This document shows positions 46,838 to 59,495 of a stretch of DNA of 64,000 nucleotides, piece after piece. The notes below the pieces were generated by a model. That model did no database searches. It saw only the letters and a list, made by a program, of their open reading frames with translations, and was not told the origin of the DNA. Every line of letters starts with the position of its first letter. The first letter of the stretch is position 1. The position numbers were made by a program, and so were the translations under genes. The DNA comes from Eopsaltria australis (Eukaryota; Chordata; Aves; Passeriformes; Petroicidae): positions 141,232-205,231 of the forward strand of contig JAVTVJ010001123.1 in the NCBI GenBank assembly GCA_034509425.1, read 5' to 3'.

Positions 46838-49800
46838 CTAGGACAGTCAGAAAACACATCTTTTATCAGTAAACTTATCATTCTGCATAAGTAACTTCAA
46901 TTTTAAACAGTTGAAAACATTTACACTCATATATTTCTTTGAGGCAAAGGAACATAACCCTTTCCTACACCCTCCAATTCTGGGGTCAGATTTACAAATG
47001 CTAGTAAGTGGCCAACATTGTGCACTTGAAAGTAAACCGCAGCACCCAAACAGTGTTTTGTGATGCAGAATGCTTAAGTAGAACCTCATACAAACCGTTG
47101 TGGGAGGGAACAACAATGTAGTGACTCGAGTCCACTGTTAAAATATGACTGGCTTTCAACCAGATGACTGCAAGATGACCAGACACTGCTGCACACACAT
47201 ATTCTCTATAGTGAGGTCAGATTCACTTCTACAAAACCAGAATCACTGAGAACACATTTGGTATTAGCAGCCTGTTCCCTTTCCCAAGCCAGGAGCTCCC
47301 AGCAGCTGCTTCTGGCTGGAGATTACAGCTCTCTTCCCTGGACTCTGCGATGCTGGCAGGGCTGCTCTGGATCCCGGCTAAGCCAGTGGGGTCACGCTGG
47401 CTGAAGTAGGTCAGCGGACGATCCCTCAGCCAGCTCGAGACATCAATCTCCAGCAGTGTGCCAGCAAAGGCACTCAGAAGCAGGTCAGAAATCTAACCCA
47501 TTCGGCCTGCTTCTGGCTAGTCCTGACATTGGCATTATTTTGCCACCTCACATCTCTTTTCGGGGGTCTTCATTTTGCTTGAAACTCTTCTGGGTGATAG
47601 TCCCTGTGGTAGTGCTCTCCGCATGTGCCCCCAGCCCACACAGACAACCCAGCTGCTGCAGCAGGGAACAGCCCGCTGCTGTCACTGGCACACGCTGGAG
47701 AGCAGAACTGGCCACTTCCAGTAGTTACATCTGTAAACACTGCCTGGCAGATCGGCCATATTCAACAAGATTAAAAATGTCATCTTCTAAGTGTTGCACA
47801 CACTTGCACCACAATCCAACCCAAGGCGTATTTGAAGCTTTCAGGTGCCACAGTATCTTTTTGGGATGCCAAAACATGGCAGAGTTTCCTAATCAACATT
47901 AATACTAGGCCAAGTCAAGGACAGAGAAGCATCTCATGAAAGTCCTTATCTAGTCATGCATTTTCAATTCATCATCTTTTTCCAGCTCTTCAGAAAAATA
48001 CTATCAGAGAAGAAAAAAAATCTGCTTTGAAGAGAAACAGATTTCAGTGTTTTATTACTTCTGTATATTACAGCATAATAATATACTCAGCTCACTAATA
48101 GTACAGAAACTCCTGACTATACCAGGGCTGAAACAGCTGCTCAAGTATGCCAACTCAGCCTATGATTAAAGGCACTGAGATATTGCTCCTATCAGACTAA
48201 ATTTTATTTCAGATAAGCAAGTCAGAGATACAGGAGACAAATATCCATTGCAGAAATTCTTGCCAGATTCATCAAGATAACCTAAAGGAAATTAAAAAGC
48301 ATCATATTTCAGACAGAAAGCACCATCTGTGCAAGTCCTTGTCAAATGAATTTCAACAAAGCAGCTTAAAGCCTAAAACCCAAGATCTCCATAAACGTTA
48401 AAGGGATAACAAAAAGCATGCCAGCTCCTCAAATACACTAATTTTTTTCTGTAATAAATTAAGACCCACCTTCTATAGACCAGCATGTATGACAAATCTC
48501 TGGCACAGAGAAAGGGACAATGGGCATCTCTTTGCCCAGTGAAGTAGCACCATTTGCTCAGCTGCAGGATGCCAAAACAGCAAATGGAAGCTCAAGACAC
48601 TTAAAGCCACAGCTGATCAGCCAGACCTTAGAGTCCAGGCATGATTCCATCGAGGAGCTCAGTAATGCCACTAAGGGAGGGATTCTTAAGAATAATGACT
48701 AATTTTCTCATGGAAGTTCCAAGGCAGATGCTAGTCCTTGAGTTTCTTTAACATCTTGAAAGAAAATGCCATAATTTTGCCCAAGGCACAATTGACAGGG
48801 AGTATTTAAACACAGAAACTGCCATAGAGGATGAGACTTTTTTTAATCCAATATCCTGTCTTCTACAGAGGCTAATGCCAGATGCTTCAGAGAAAGGTAC
48901 AAGAAACTACATAATCTCCTCAAGCTGGGGATTGCCTTAAGCCTCGAAGAAGAATGCCCAATGTAAATTTGGAAGAGCTACTAACATTATGTTTCCCATG
49001 TGAAATATCTCTTTATTTTTCAGAGGTTTATGCTTTTTTTGCCTCACTAAAATCCTCCAACAATGAATTCTATATTTAAAATCTTACTATTACATGACAA
49101 TTTTTCATCAGTTTACAGGTTTCCCACATTTCCATAAAAGAATGCATATTTTTGTTCAGAGGCTTGAAGGTGTGTTAATTCTATGGTCAACTGTCAATCA
49201 TTCACTATTTTTTGAGACATCAATCACAACTCTCTATTCTCTGGTGATGGCACAGTGAAGTTCAGTAAGTTATCACTACTTTTATGCATGAGAGATTTAT
49301 CCATTCACTACAACAGTCAGACTCCCCTTTCAGAAACTGCCTTTTATTATGGCTTGTCCCAACCGGCACAGCTGACCCAACCAAATGGGAACTGCCCACA
49401 CACACTAACTGCAGAAACAAGCTCATGGTCACTCCTACCAAAGGATGCTGCTGTTCTCTGTGGGCTCCAGTTATTTCTCGCACAGTAAGGTTGTTATTTG
49501 CTCTCATCCAGCATGCTTGCAGAAGTGTCAGCAGAAACCCTGCTGTTAGCTTGAGTATTACTGTCTGGAGTACAGAACTGTGAGTAAATGGACTCTGACA
49601 CACACAGAACACAGGAAACCTCCTTAAGAGCCAGGCAGCCTGGAACAAATCAAGCTGCATGCATTTATAACACACCACTTGAAAAGTACCTCTATTCCAA
49701 CCAAGCTTTGTTATTTCTCTTTCATGTACTTAGAAACAACCTCAGACACCACTGTTACAAGCTATTTGCATAATTCCTGTGTAGAACAGGAAACGTAACT

Positions 49801-50315
49801 TTTAACAAAATTGTGCAACGTTACAGGGCAATGCAATTACCTGCCATAGCTACAGCCCAGACCTGTCTTAAATCAAGCTATTAAAAGGAAAACTGACTTT
49901 TCACTGCTATGCATGAAACCCCTAAACACATCCTGGAGTACAGCATCTGCCCATCTTCTTTTGCTTTAGCATTATCTAAAACACAGTAGAAGTCAGTTAC
50001 CCTGCTCTTCCTTGTCTTCCAAAATCTCTGTTTCCATCTACTAGGGAAGAAAACTGTTCAGAGTTATATTAGAATGATAGACTTTGGAGTATCTCTTCAC
50101 ATGAAGTATCTTCTGACGTGAGGGCTGCAAAACACCATATTCTGCTCAACAGCTGCCTCTAGGAATTATGAGACACTAATGTTAAGGGGTTATCAAAGTT
50201 CTTATCTTCCAGATTCCCAAGATCAGGGCAAAACCAAAATCAAAGAGTCCATGAACCGAAATGCTGTCTTGCTATTTGCTCAGCTGTGCTTGTCAGTGCA
50301 CTGCAAAGCACTTTT
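46838..50315. other. Presumed BICD2 intron 1, left part; no feature recognised
   Basis: The stretch begins with the exon 2 acceptor TCCTAG (read on the minus strand). I found no exon-like segment in it, including none encoding the expected first coiled coil and start codon of BICD2. A moderately GC-rich patch near 47280-47460 has no CpG-island character. Confidence 0.6.
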
Positions 50316-50863
50316 CTGGATGTAGTGGTTTCAGTTCGCCTATTCGAGTCTCTGGCCAAATGCCAGCACACTTACCAAAATTTACTCCATTTTTGCTGTG
50401 AGATAAGGATCAGGAGTAGGCAAAGCAGGCTCAAGCTTTGAAGAATATACAGGAATTTTATTAATAAACCAAAAAAAGGAAAAAAACCCCAAGAAAAACC
50501 AGAACAAAACCCTCAGACCACCTCTCCTTCCCCCACCTCTCCATTTTTTTCTCACTGACAATACAAGAAGACAACACTTCAACTTTTAGTCAGTTTACCA
50601 CCTCTAGAATAGTCTTTTCTCAGTTCATTTAGGGAGAGAAGTCTCTCTTGCTTATGCCATGGACTCTCTATAAGAAAATACAGTTTTTATGGTTTTCAGC
50701 CTCACAACCAATAGCCGCCCGGGAGGAAAATCTGCTTGCTGTGGAAGATCCCTCCCCCTACACTAGTAGCCTTCCCACAGCTACTACAGGGGGTCATGAC
50801 AGTCCATGGGGTACCCTTTTAAGGATGAGCAGTTCTATTGCAGCAGCAAAGAACATCCCCTTC

Positions 50864-51832
50864 TGTAGTGGTTTTCAGTTTGCCTATTCAAGTTTCTGGC
50901 ACACTTATCAAAATTTACCTGATGTTTGATGTGAGATGAGGATAAGGAGTAGGCAAAGCAGGCTCAAACTTTATAGAATATAAAGAAAGTTTATTAATAA
51001 ACCTAAGACAAAGGAAAAAAACAAGAAAAACCAGAACAAACTCCTCAAACCACTCCTCCTCCCCACATCTCTCCATTTCTTTCTCCCTGACAACACACCA
51101 AAAGACAACACTTTGACTTGCAGTCAGTTTACCACCTCTGAAATAGTCTTTGTCTCAGTTCATTTAGGGAGAGAAGTCCCTTTTGCTTATACCATGGATT
51201 CTCTATAAGAAAATACAGTTTTATATGCGTCTTCAGCCTCACCACCAGCTGCTGCCTGGAAGAAAGATCTGCTTGTGGTGGATCCATCCCACACCAGTAG
51301 CCTTCCCACAGCCACTATGCTGGGTCATGAACAGTCCATGGGGTACCTTTTTACGGATGCACAGTTCAGTTGTAGCAACAAAGAAAATACCTTTTTCTGT
51401 GTTTAGTAACACAGGTTCTCCTGACAACACAGGTTCTCTGGCATTCCCCGGGACCGGGGCTCTGGGTCACAGCCTCTCGTCTCTCCTGGTTCTAGTTTCT
51501 CATCAGGCTGTACTTATTTCAACACCTACTTGTCTTTACCCAGGTGTTTTGGTTCACTGGCTGCAATTAGAACCTCACATCCCCCCTTTGGACTATTTCT
51601 TCATATATTACAGGTAATTTATTAGCTCAGTTCCCAACCATGGTTCTCCAAAAGAATTTTCAGCTTCACTAACAAAGCACTTCTCATGCTCCTCCCTCTA
51701 GGTATTAGTTCTGCTTCCTTCACTGACTTGAAGTCTCTAGGTTGCATTCCTGTAGATGTCCTCACTCGTTACTCTTTCTGTGCAGGGAAGGATGGGTGTT
51801 TGGGAGTGTAGTCCAGGCATGGATAGAGTTAA

Positions 51833-51864
<32 letters not shown>

Positions 51865-52407
51865 CCCGGCATGGTGACAACCACGTGGTTTCTGTCGGGC
51901 TGTTTGAAAAGTCTGAGCCAGGTGGCAGAAGTACTCAGAGTCTCTGTGGCCTGGCTCTGTGAAGCTGGCTTGGTCCGGTGTGGCCTGGAGAGCAGGGCCT
52001 GGAGCAGAAGGGCCCAGCCCCTGCCCACTGGAGCATGCATGTCAGCCCAGCTGAACTGCCTCTGCTGAGAGCCCGGGCCAGTTCCTTCCCCACGCCCAGC
52101 TACAGCTGCACTGCTGTTCCAAACCTCCCTTCCCCCCATCCCTCTGGGGGAGGGGAGGGGGGGCCTTACCAGAGACAGAAGCAGGGAGATGCTTCTCTCT
52201 GAGCAACAACAGGCAAAAGAGGAAGAGGTTCAGAGGTCCTCTGTTTATATATGACTTTTTCCTCAAAGGCGGATCAACTTTTAATTGGTTTACCTACATA
52301 TCAAAACTACCTGGTTATTGGCTCTCTCTCTCAGGAAGGAAGTTGTACTACTTCCTGCCGCATAGATAACTTCCTAGATTTTGACCCCTCCTGACTAACC
52401 CAGGACA
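50864..52407 (-). repeat. Inner ERVL-like solo LTR nested in a relative (1,544 bp)
   Basis: Minus-strand start TGTCCTGGGTTAG (52407) and end ACCACTACA (50864). The flanks CCTTC (50859-50863) and CCGTC (52408-52412) are a 5-bp duplication with one mismatch. A TATATA core lies near 52244-52252 and AATAAA (minus) at 50990-50995. It includes a 27-base CT run at 51833-51859 and a tandem AACACAGGTTCTC pair near 51411-51440. No internal retroviral sequence is attached. Its divergence from the outer copy is clear but modest, so both belong to one family active over some period. Confidence 0.88.
51833..51859. repeat. CT microsatellite inside the inner LTR
   Basis: A pure (TC)n run of 27 bases. The homologous spot in the outer LTR has a shorter run at 52851-52868, so the tract belongs to the LTR family. 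Confidence 0.85.
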
Positions 52408-53359
52408 CCGTCTTCTGTTGCAACACAAGTTCTCCTGGCAACACAAGTTCTCTGGCATTCCATGGGGCAAGGGTTCTGGGTCACAGCCTCTTCTCTATCT
52501 CTGCTCAGGCTCCTCATCAGGCTGCACTTACTTCAGCATCTACTTATCTCTACACAGGTGCCTTGGCTCACTGGCTGCAATTGTTAGAACATCACATCCC
52601 CCCTTTGGACCATTTTCTCATATATTACAGGGAATATTTTAGCTTAGTCCCAACCATGGTTTCACGAAAGAATTTTCAGCTTTATTATTGAAGCACTTCT
52701 CATGCTCCTCCCTCTAGGCGTCGGTTCTGCTTCCATCACTGACTTTAGAGTATATATGCTGCATTTCTGTAGGTGTCCTCTCTCATTTCTCTCTCTGTGC
52801 AGGGAAGGATGGGTGTCTGGAAGTTTCATCTGGGCATGGGAGAGGGTTAATCTCTCTCTCTCTCTCTCAGGCCTTGCGATGCTCATGTGGTCTCTGCCCG
52901 CGCTGTTCAAGAACCCTATTCCAGCATCCCGAGTCCAGCATTCCAGCGTCCGGGCTACAGGGGAGTGAAAGCAGGCCCTGACTGGCCGTGGTTGGGATTT
53001 ACGACCCAGCTGTGTCTAAACCCCAAAAGGCTCAACAGCAACTCCAAATCCCCCTTCTCCCCACCTTGGGGGGCTGGGGGGGGAGGGGTGGGCAAAGGCC
53101 CAGTCTTACTGGAGAGAGAAACAGAGGAGCTGCTTCTCTCTGAAAAGCAGAAAGGCCAAGAGGAAGAGCTCAAAAATTCCTCTGCTTATATAGGTTTTTT
53201 TTCTCAAAGGTGGATCAACTTTTAATTGGTTGGCCTACATATCCATACTCAGAAGTACCTGGTTATTGGTTCTCTTTTCCAGGAACGAAGTTGTATTACT
53301 TCCTGCAGCACGGGTCACTTCCAAGACTGACAGCTCCTTGGCCAACCCAGGACACTGAA

Positions 53360-56300
53360 GAAGGTACAATTTACTCACAACTATCTCTTCAGAAAACTGC
53401 ACAGGACATGTATCAAAAGCCCTCCTTGGGTTTAACACCATCTGAAACCAACATAAATTAACCTCTACCCTCCAACACACAACCTCAAATTCAGTAATAC
53501 ACAACCGCAAATTTTGTATAGCCATTTACCTCTGGACCAGGCAAACATGAAACACTTCTCAGCTGGGGGATGGCAGTTACGTGGTGTGAGGGCAGTGAGC
53601 TTAGAGAAGTGCACCAAATCATTCGGATGCTAATTTTTGGCTCTTGGTCATAACCTGCTGCCAAAGCGCAGATCGACTGAAACACCGGCAGGTTTCCTTT
53701 GGTCAAGCTGCCATCCCCTACGAACCATGCCAGACCACGAAGCCCTCCTCCTCTCTTCTTTCAAATACACTAGGCAGCGTTGCCCGAAAGCCAATTGTAA
53801 CATCCCTGAAACACATGGAAAATTCACCATAATTTGCTGGTGAAGGTTTACCAAAATTAGTACTGAAAATGCTATTAAATGCTATTAAATCAACAATCAG
53901 GTTTGCAGAATTACTTACATCAGCAGACTCAAGGCGTGTAGAAAATACATGCTATCATATTCTTCAATAGCCCAGAAAATATCATTGCTAAATTAAGGAG
54001 ATTACTAAAAATTTCAGACAATGATATCTTAAATCTCAAGAATTCAAAGCTCTCCACAACAATTCTGAATGGAAAAAGGATCTGGACAGCAAATGGATGA
54101 GGCAGACTTATTCAAAAACTGCAATGTTATATAAAATGGTCAAACCCAGCTCACTTCAAATGAAGCCTTGGATCAAACAACATTTAGACTGAGTTTAAAG
54201 TACTGATTTCCAAAAGACACACTTAATAGAAGGTGAAGCTTCCTCTAGGTTTGATGATTACACAGATTCATCTGTTTATCTTGCAGGAGGAACAAGATCT
54301 CAATCATGCAGATGTAGATAGCTTTATGCATGAAACCCAGTACACTGAAGGATGCTTTCATATAAATCTCCAAGCTTTGAGGAGAAAGTTCTCCCAATTC
54401 TGTGAAGTTTAGCACACTGCTAAAATATCAAGTTCTTTAAAAGATAGTTAAGATTTTAAACATGACCTGTTGAAAGAAGTTCTTTATCACAGCGCAGCTG
54501 TTCAAGGAACATGTGAAATGTGAAGAATCTATGAAACATGCTTCTTGGAGAACTCCAAATGCTTCTCTCAGAACAGCTGCTGTGATACAGGAGATGCACA
54601 GATAGATCTCAGCCATGCTCAAAAGCAGGAAAGTCAGAACAGTTCTGTCTTACTTGCCTCTATAATCTGTCACTCCAGACCTCTACTTAGCCCAAAAATC
54701 ATCTGAAGTATGTGGTTATGTTTCCATATTTTCTGGGACTTCCTGAACTAGACTGCTAAAAACAAGAGTAACACAAAATACTGGGATGTCTGTATCAAAT
54801 AAAACCCCACAAAGAGATACTGGAAAGGGCTTTTTCTGAATAAACCCAGTATGATCAAAAACCCTCTACTAACCTCTGCAATGAGCTAGTGTCCCTAAAG
54901 ATCTGTCAAAAGTTGATCAGAATTCAGGTGTTGCACAGGGACTGTTAGAGGTTCTAGAGGCTGCCCTGCTCTGTCTCTAGGGTACTAACTTCACTCTGTA
55001 GCTGTCTTCTTATGGACATTGAACCACAGCCACTAGGGAGGGGCAAAAAAAGAGTCTCATAGCTGCTTAAAGCAGATATACTGACAAGGAAAGTCACAGC
55101 CCACCTACCTTGAAATGACACAGATGAACAAACAGAGGAAGTGACATCCCCCTCATACTCAGTCAAAATGACAGGGAGGTTCCTCTGCCATGCAGGAACA
55201 CACCCAAGCAAGCAGAAAACAACACAAATATTTCAATGAAGGAGTTTCAAAGAATACATTGCTTAAAAATTCATTTGTCATCTAAACCTAAACTTGTGTT
55301 CTCCATTTAAAGAAGTAGGGAGGGGACAGAGAAAGACAATTGCTTATACATGAGCTGAAAAAATAAGAAAGAGGGAGAAGAATCTTAAAAGAGCGCACAA
55401 TACAAATCAACTTATGGACATCATCAACCCCCATGGTCACTTCTTCTCAAATGAAGCCTCCTTCGCCTGTGCATGTCCTCATTTCTTCCCATTTTCCAGG
55501 CTGCACATTCAGCCACACATGATGCTGAAATGTCAAGCAGCAGGGGCAGTCTTTAGTAAATGCCACACTGACCTTTTCTCTGCAGTGAAACGCTGCTATA
55601 TGATGCTAATCATCCTCAACAGATGAAGCAGCAGACCCTGAAGAACACATAAGGACTTCCAATAAGGGTTGCAACTATGTAAAATGAAGTAACACATGCA
55701 GATCAAGTAAGCAGGGATAGCTAATGAATATGTAATCGGCGTGTATGATAAAAATGCTAGTTTACCAGGGCACTTGACTAGAGGAGAGATCCTCCAAGAG
55801 ACCATGGCTGCAATAAAGAATTCCTGCTTTCTAATACTCAAAACTGTGTTAGAAAGTTTTTATCTGGCCAATTTCAGTACCACCTTAACCTATCCTGGGG
55901 CTGTGTGAGGCTTGGAGGCTGGATGGGGTTAAAATACAATATTACCACTAAGAGATTCTGCAACAGCATGAAAGAAATATCAAATGAGATCTCAGGCCTC
56001 TAAACATGTATGTGGCTATATTTAAAGTTAGGAGGAGTTATACCTACCAAAGACAACTTACAAACTTACTCAAAACCAACTTGTATTTAACAAAGCCAGT
56101 ATATGCGTTCTGTCCTTCACATTAGACCAAAATGGAAATACTTTAACTGTCCCACATATGACTTGCAAGAAAAATATTTTTTTTCTGTTTGAATACAACA
56201 GTTCACCTGCAGTCTGTCAGGCATATGCACAGGAATGCAAGCAGCAGGTGTGACCGAGTTCCTCTTGGCAACCTTGGATCTCCAGGCCAGCACCACCACA

Positions 56301-58507
56301 TCCTTGATCTACAGCCCCAGCCCATGCTCAGCCTGTGGCCAGCCACCACTTGGGTGCCAGTACAGTGACACAGATCTCAGCTCCTCATTTGCTCCTCACC
56401 ATTGCAAAAGCTCTCACATTTCCAGAAGTTTGGGAGTAGGCCCTTTCTCCCACATTCAAATATCCCCAGGGGCCAAACACAAACCTTAACTAAGCAGCAG
56501 GTGTAGATTCACAAACAACAGCTCGCAGGAGACCTGGTACCTTCTGGGAAGTGAGGCTTTTCAAAACACTACATCACTTCCCACCACGTCACCTCACTCC
56601 ATACCGACATCAAGCATCTTCCAAAAGGTCATACAATGGTGAAGATTTGTGCACACTCCAGGAAAGAGTCCAGTCCTTTATCTGGCTTTAATTTTATTCA
56701 AATAATGGTTTACACTTTCTTTGGAGAAAGCCCAGTTAACACACAAAATAATTCTAGACTGCTTTCCACAAAATGTTGTGGTGTGAGTTGACGGATTACA
56801 CCTTCCAGAGTGTCACTGCAGCGCAACCCTTCAGCAGAGCTCACTTACCCTTAGGTGCCTGTTAAGTAATACACTGTAAGGAAAAAAGTGACATTGTAGA
56901 AATCTGGAATATCAGGCTGCCCATCTACTGCTGTAGAAGGCTGCTGAGCATGCTTCAATGAGATTAACTCCAGAATTGAGAAAAGTTGCTGTAAAATTAT
57001 GAACTACTTTTCTATAAAAGAAGCATAAAATTAAACACAAGATATAACATCCTTGTTCTCACACAAGAAGGAGTCCTTATTACATACAACTTTAAGTGCA
57101 GGCTTCTACAAGGTCAACCAAGAGTTTAAGTTGGCATCAAAGGAACTGCTCCCTGGCTCAGCAGCCACTCTGAAGAAATTAAGTATAACCTCTCTCTCAC
57201 CTCCTCTGCCCCAACCCAGCATTTGAAATTAGAGAACTGAGAAGATAATTGTTTTAACTGGGGGTAAGATTGAGAGGTTAGGGATGAGAAGAAACAGCTT
57301 CCACTCACTCTTTAATTATTGGTAACCTAAGGACCACACACAAACACGTACAGAGCAGTGATAGAATACACTTTCCATCCTCTTCACTGGCTTTGCTCCC
57401 CAACCAAGGACGTTTAATCTGTATGGATGACAGTAAGCATGAAATCCTCCAGTGAGACTCAAGTAAATGTTCTCCTTTTTCTTTTAATACAATAGCTAAT
57501 AGCATTAGCATCTCATTGCATCAGGACTCCTCCTAAGAACAATGCTTGCCTTCTGCGCAGGCACACCCACTCTAGAAATAACACAAGGAAGTAGATTGCA
57601 TCCTGCAAAACATATGTAATGTGCAGCTTATTATCCTGCTGCTTGTTTACCAGCATAGTGGCTTCCCCTGGTGTGACAATAATACCAGCTTCCATGAACA
57701 AACCCTGCTCTACAAGGAGTCAGAAATATGGCTGCATAAACACAGCCCAGTACATATAAATATCTACTAGTTGTTGGTACCAGATGAACCAGGACATGAG
57801 GCACTTTGGGGGAAAATAAAATAGATTTAAAAAATCTCAGACTAATTATTTAAAATACCTAGGCAGATTTTAATCACCAAAGTATTAGAGGAGACTAATG
57901 CTAAGCGTGGAATCACTTCCTGCATATGTCAAAGTTACCTGTGCTCATGTGAGCTCTGTTGTTCATGTAGCTTTCCACAAAGAGCTTTATAAAAACCAAA
58001 ACTACAAGTCAGGCTTTCTGGGTTTAGCGGTCTTCAGTCATTCTCACATACACACACATGACCTGCACAAGGCATTTCATCAAATGTACCACTAGTAGCT
58101 AGTTCTACATGGCAAAAGCAGACATTTTCTTGTTATCTGATTGCGCTTGCATTACAAACTTGTTACACCTGAATAACAAATTTATTACCCCCCTAGAACC
58201 TAAGCAAAGGTCCACAGAGTTTAACCCAAATACAACTGCATAATCTTTTGTGTCCTACTAGCACAGTATTTACAACAAACTCCAGAAGAGTCTCGATTCT
58301 GACGTGTTCTGCTTGCAGCCTACATCCAGGCTTCACACCGAACTACAGCATGTTCACTTACCATTGCCCATCATGGTTGTGCATAGCTTAAAAAAATAAA
58401 CATTAGACATATTTGAGCCTCTATTTTAAGGTTTGGGTTAAAAAGCAAGAAGGGAGAGGGACAAAACCCAGCCTTCTTCTTGTAGTGCAATTTCTACAAA
58501 AACCCTG
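53360..58507. other. Presumed BICD2 intron 1, right part; no gene recognised
   Basis: AT-rich sequence without supported exons, RNA genes or transposons. A short duplication TGCTATTAAA occurs twice near 53870-53889. BICD2 exon 1 was looked for here and not found. Confidence 0.55.
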
Positions 58508-59099
58508 TGTAGCGGTGGTTCTGAACCAGGAAGGACGAGGACTTCTGGTGGCGTGTTCCACAGACAGAGAGTTTCCCCCCCAAAATTGCCAGAGACAGTG
58601 GTTTGGACCACCAAGCCACGAACCCCAAGTTCCTGCTGTTGGTTCCTTGATTTGTCTGTTATGTATCTCAGTTCTGGAAAATTCCCTGTTACCCCCTTGT
58701 TCATTTGTTGTTCTCTCTTCCCCCCTCCCCTCCCTAAACCTCATTCGACCGCGCATCCTGGTCCCTCCCTTGTGTTGCCCCTGTGCCCTCAGATTATTGG
58801 ATGTTATTCCTCCCTTAAATACCCATGGAATGAGCTATTCTGAGCTCTTAGTCCCTGAGCTCCCTTGGGGGTAATAAACCTACCGAACTCTCACACTGAG
58901 AGTCCTCCTTCTTTGGGTAGCTCTTTGCTATCCTGCCATGCTCTGAGGGCAACAACTCCTCAGCCCCAAAGCAGACTAGCGGAGCCCGTAGTCGGCTCCC
59001 AGGTTAAGCCCTATCGATCGGAAATTGAACGGCTTTCCAGGGTCGCGCTAGCGCTCTGCCGCCGGGACCAGAGCAGGATAAAAAGCAGGGAATGCAACA
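58508..59099 (+). repeat. 5' LTR of the tandem ERV (LTR2, 592 bp)
   Basis: Starts TGTAGCGG after host sequence ending ACCCTG and ends TGCAACA. TTAAATA is at 58815-58821 and AATAAA at 58873-58878. It lacks the same 28 bases as LTR1 relative to LTR3. A primer-binding site follows after AG, so this is the 5' LTR of ERV copy 2. The matching right-hand target duplication lies outside the window. Confidence 0.92.
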
Positions 59100-59101
59100 A
59101 G

Positions 59102-59120
59102 TGGCGCCCCGAACTGGGAC
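59102..59120 (+). other. Primer-binding site of ERV copy 2 (Lys-tRNA-like)
   Basis: TGGCGCCCCGAACTGGGAC begins two bases after the LTR end. It resembles the site complementary to the 3' end of tRNA-Lys(UUU) but has an extra C and one mismatch. The exact primer tRNA is therefore uncertain. An identical site lies at 61888-61906. Confidence 0.8.
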
Positions 59121-59495
59121 TTTGATTTTTCGTGGTTCCCTGTGAGCGACCCCGACCGCTGCAGCGATCCGGACTGCACCTTTGGGAAGCCGCTTCCCCT
59201 GAAGAGGACCTCCACGTTCTAGTGGTGGACTTGGAAGGGGCGTCAGCAACCCTTCTGGAGCGAGCACGCTAGCAGAAGCGGACTGACGATCCCAAAGACC
59301 TTTACTCTTTTGGATTTTTTTTTTCTTCCTCTGGAGCCGGTGTCGGCAACTGAAGCCAGGATCGAGGAACCAAGATCCGCGTGCAGGCGGTGAGGTTCAG
59401 CGTCCGTGATAAGCGGCAGGAATCAGGCTCGGGGGGAGAGTTTTTAGTTTCATTGTACCGTTTCAAAAGAGTAAGGAGGCTCTGATTCGGAGACA
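59121..59495 (+). other. 5' leader of ERV copy 2
   Basis: The untranslated stretch between primer-binding site and gag ATG. A GCG/GTGAGG at about 59387-59394 could be the major splice donor; the counterpart in copy 3 is at about 62174-62181. Encapsidation signals would be expected here but cannot be recognised by eye. Confidence 0.6.

Larger units (their letters stand above)
50321..53354 (-). repeat. Outer ERVL-like solo LTR, split by a nested LTR
   Basis: Read on the minus strand, the element starts TGTCCTGGGTT (53354 leftward) and ends ACCACTACA (50321). It is interrupted by another LTR at 50864-52407. Without the insert and its 5-bp duplication it is about 1,485 bp. Minus-strand signals are TATATAA at 53186-53192 and AATAAA at 50457-50462. 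The flanks are CTGGA (50316-50320) and CTGAA (53355-53359), a 5-bp target duplication with one mismatch. Five bases fits class III (ERVL) integrases. Pieces left of 50864 and right of 52412 align to consecutive parts of the inner LTR, which proves the split. Confidence 0.88.

Noticed and set aside
50321..53354. Apparent tandem duplication of two different blocks (A A' B B')
   Set aside because: Two separate 5-bp flanking duplications and the split alignment show nested LTR insertion instead.
58421..58874. Long open frames on both strands over the LTRs (also 1908-2269, 61180-61660)
   Set aside because: They lie in U3/R, recur in each LTR with frame differences, and have no similarity to known accessory proteins. 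They are by-products of LTR composition.
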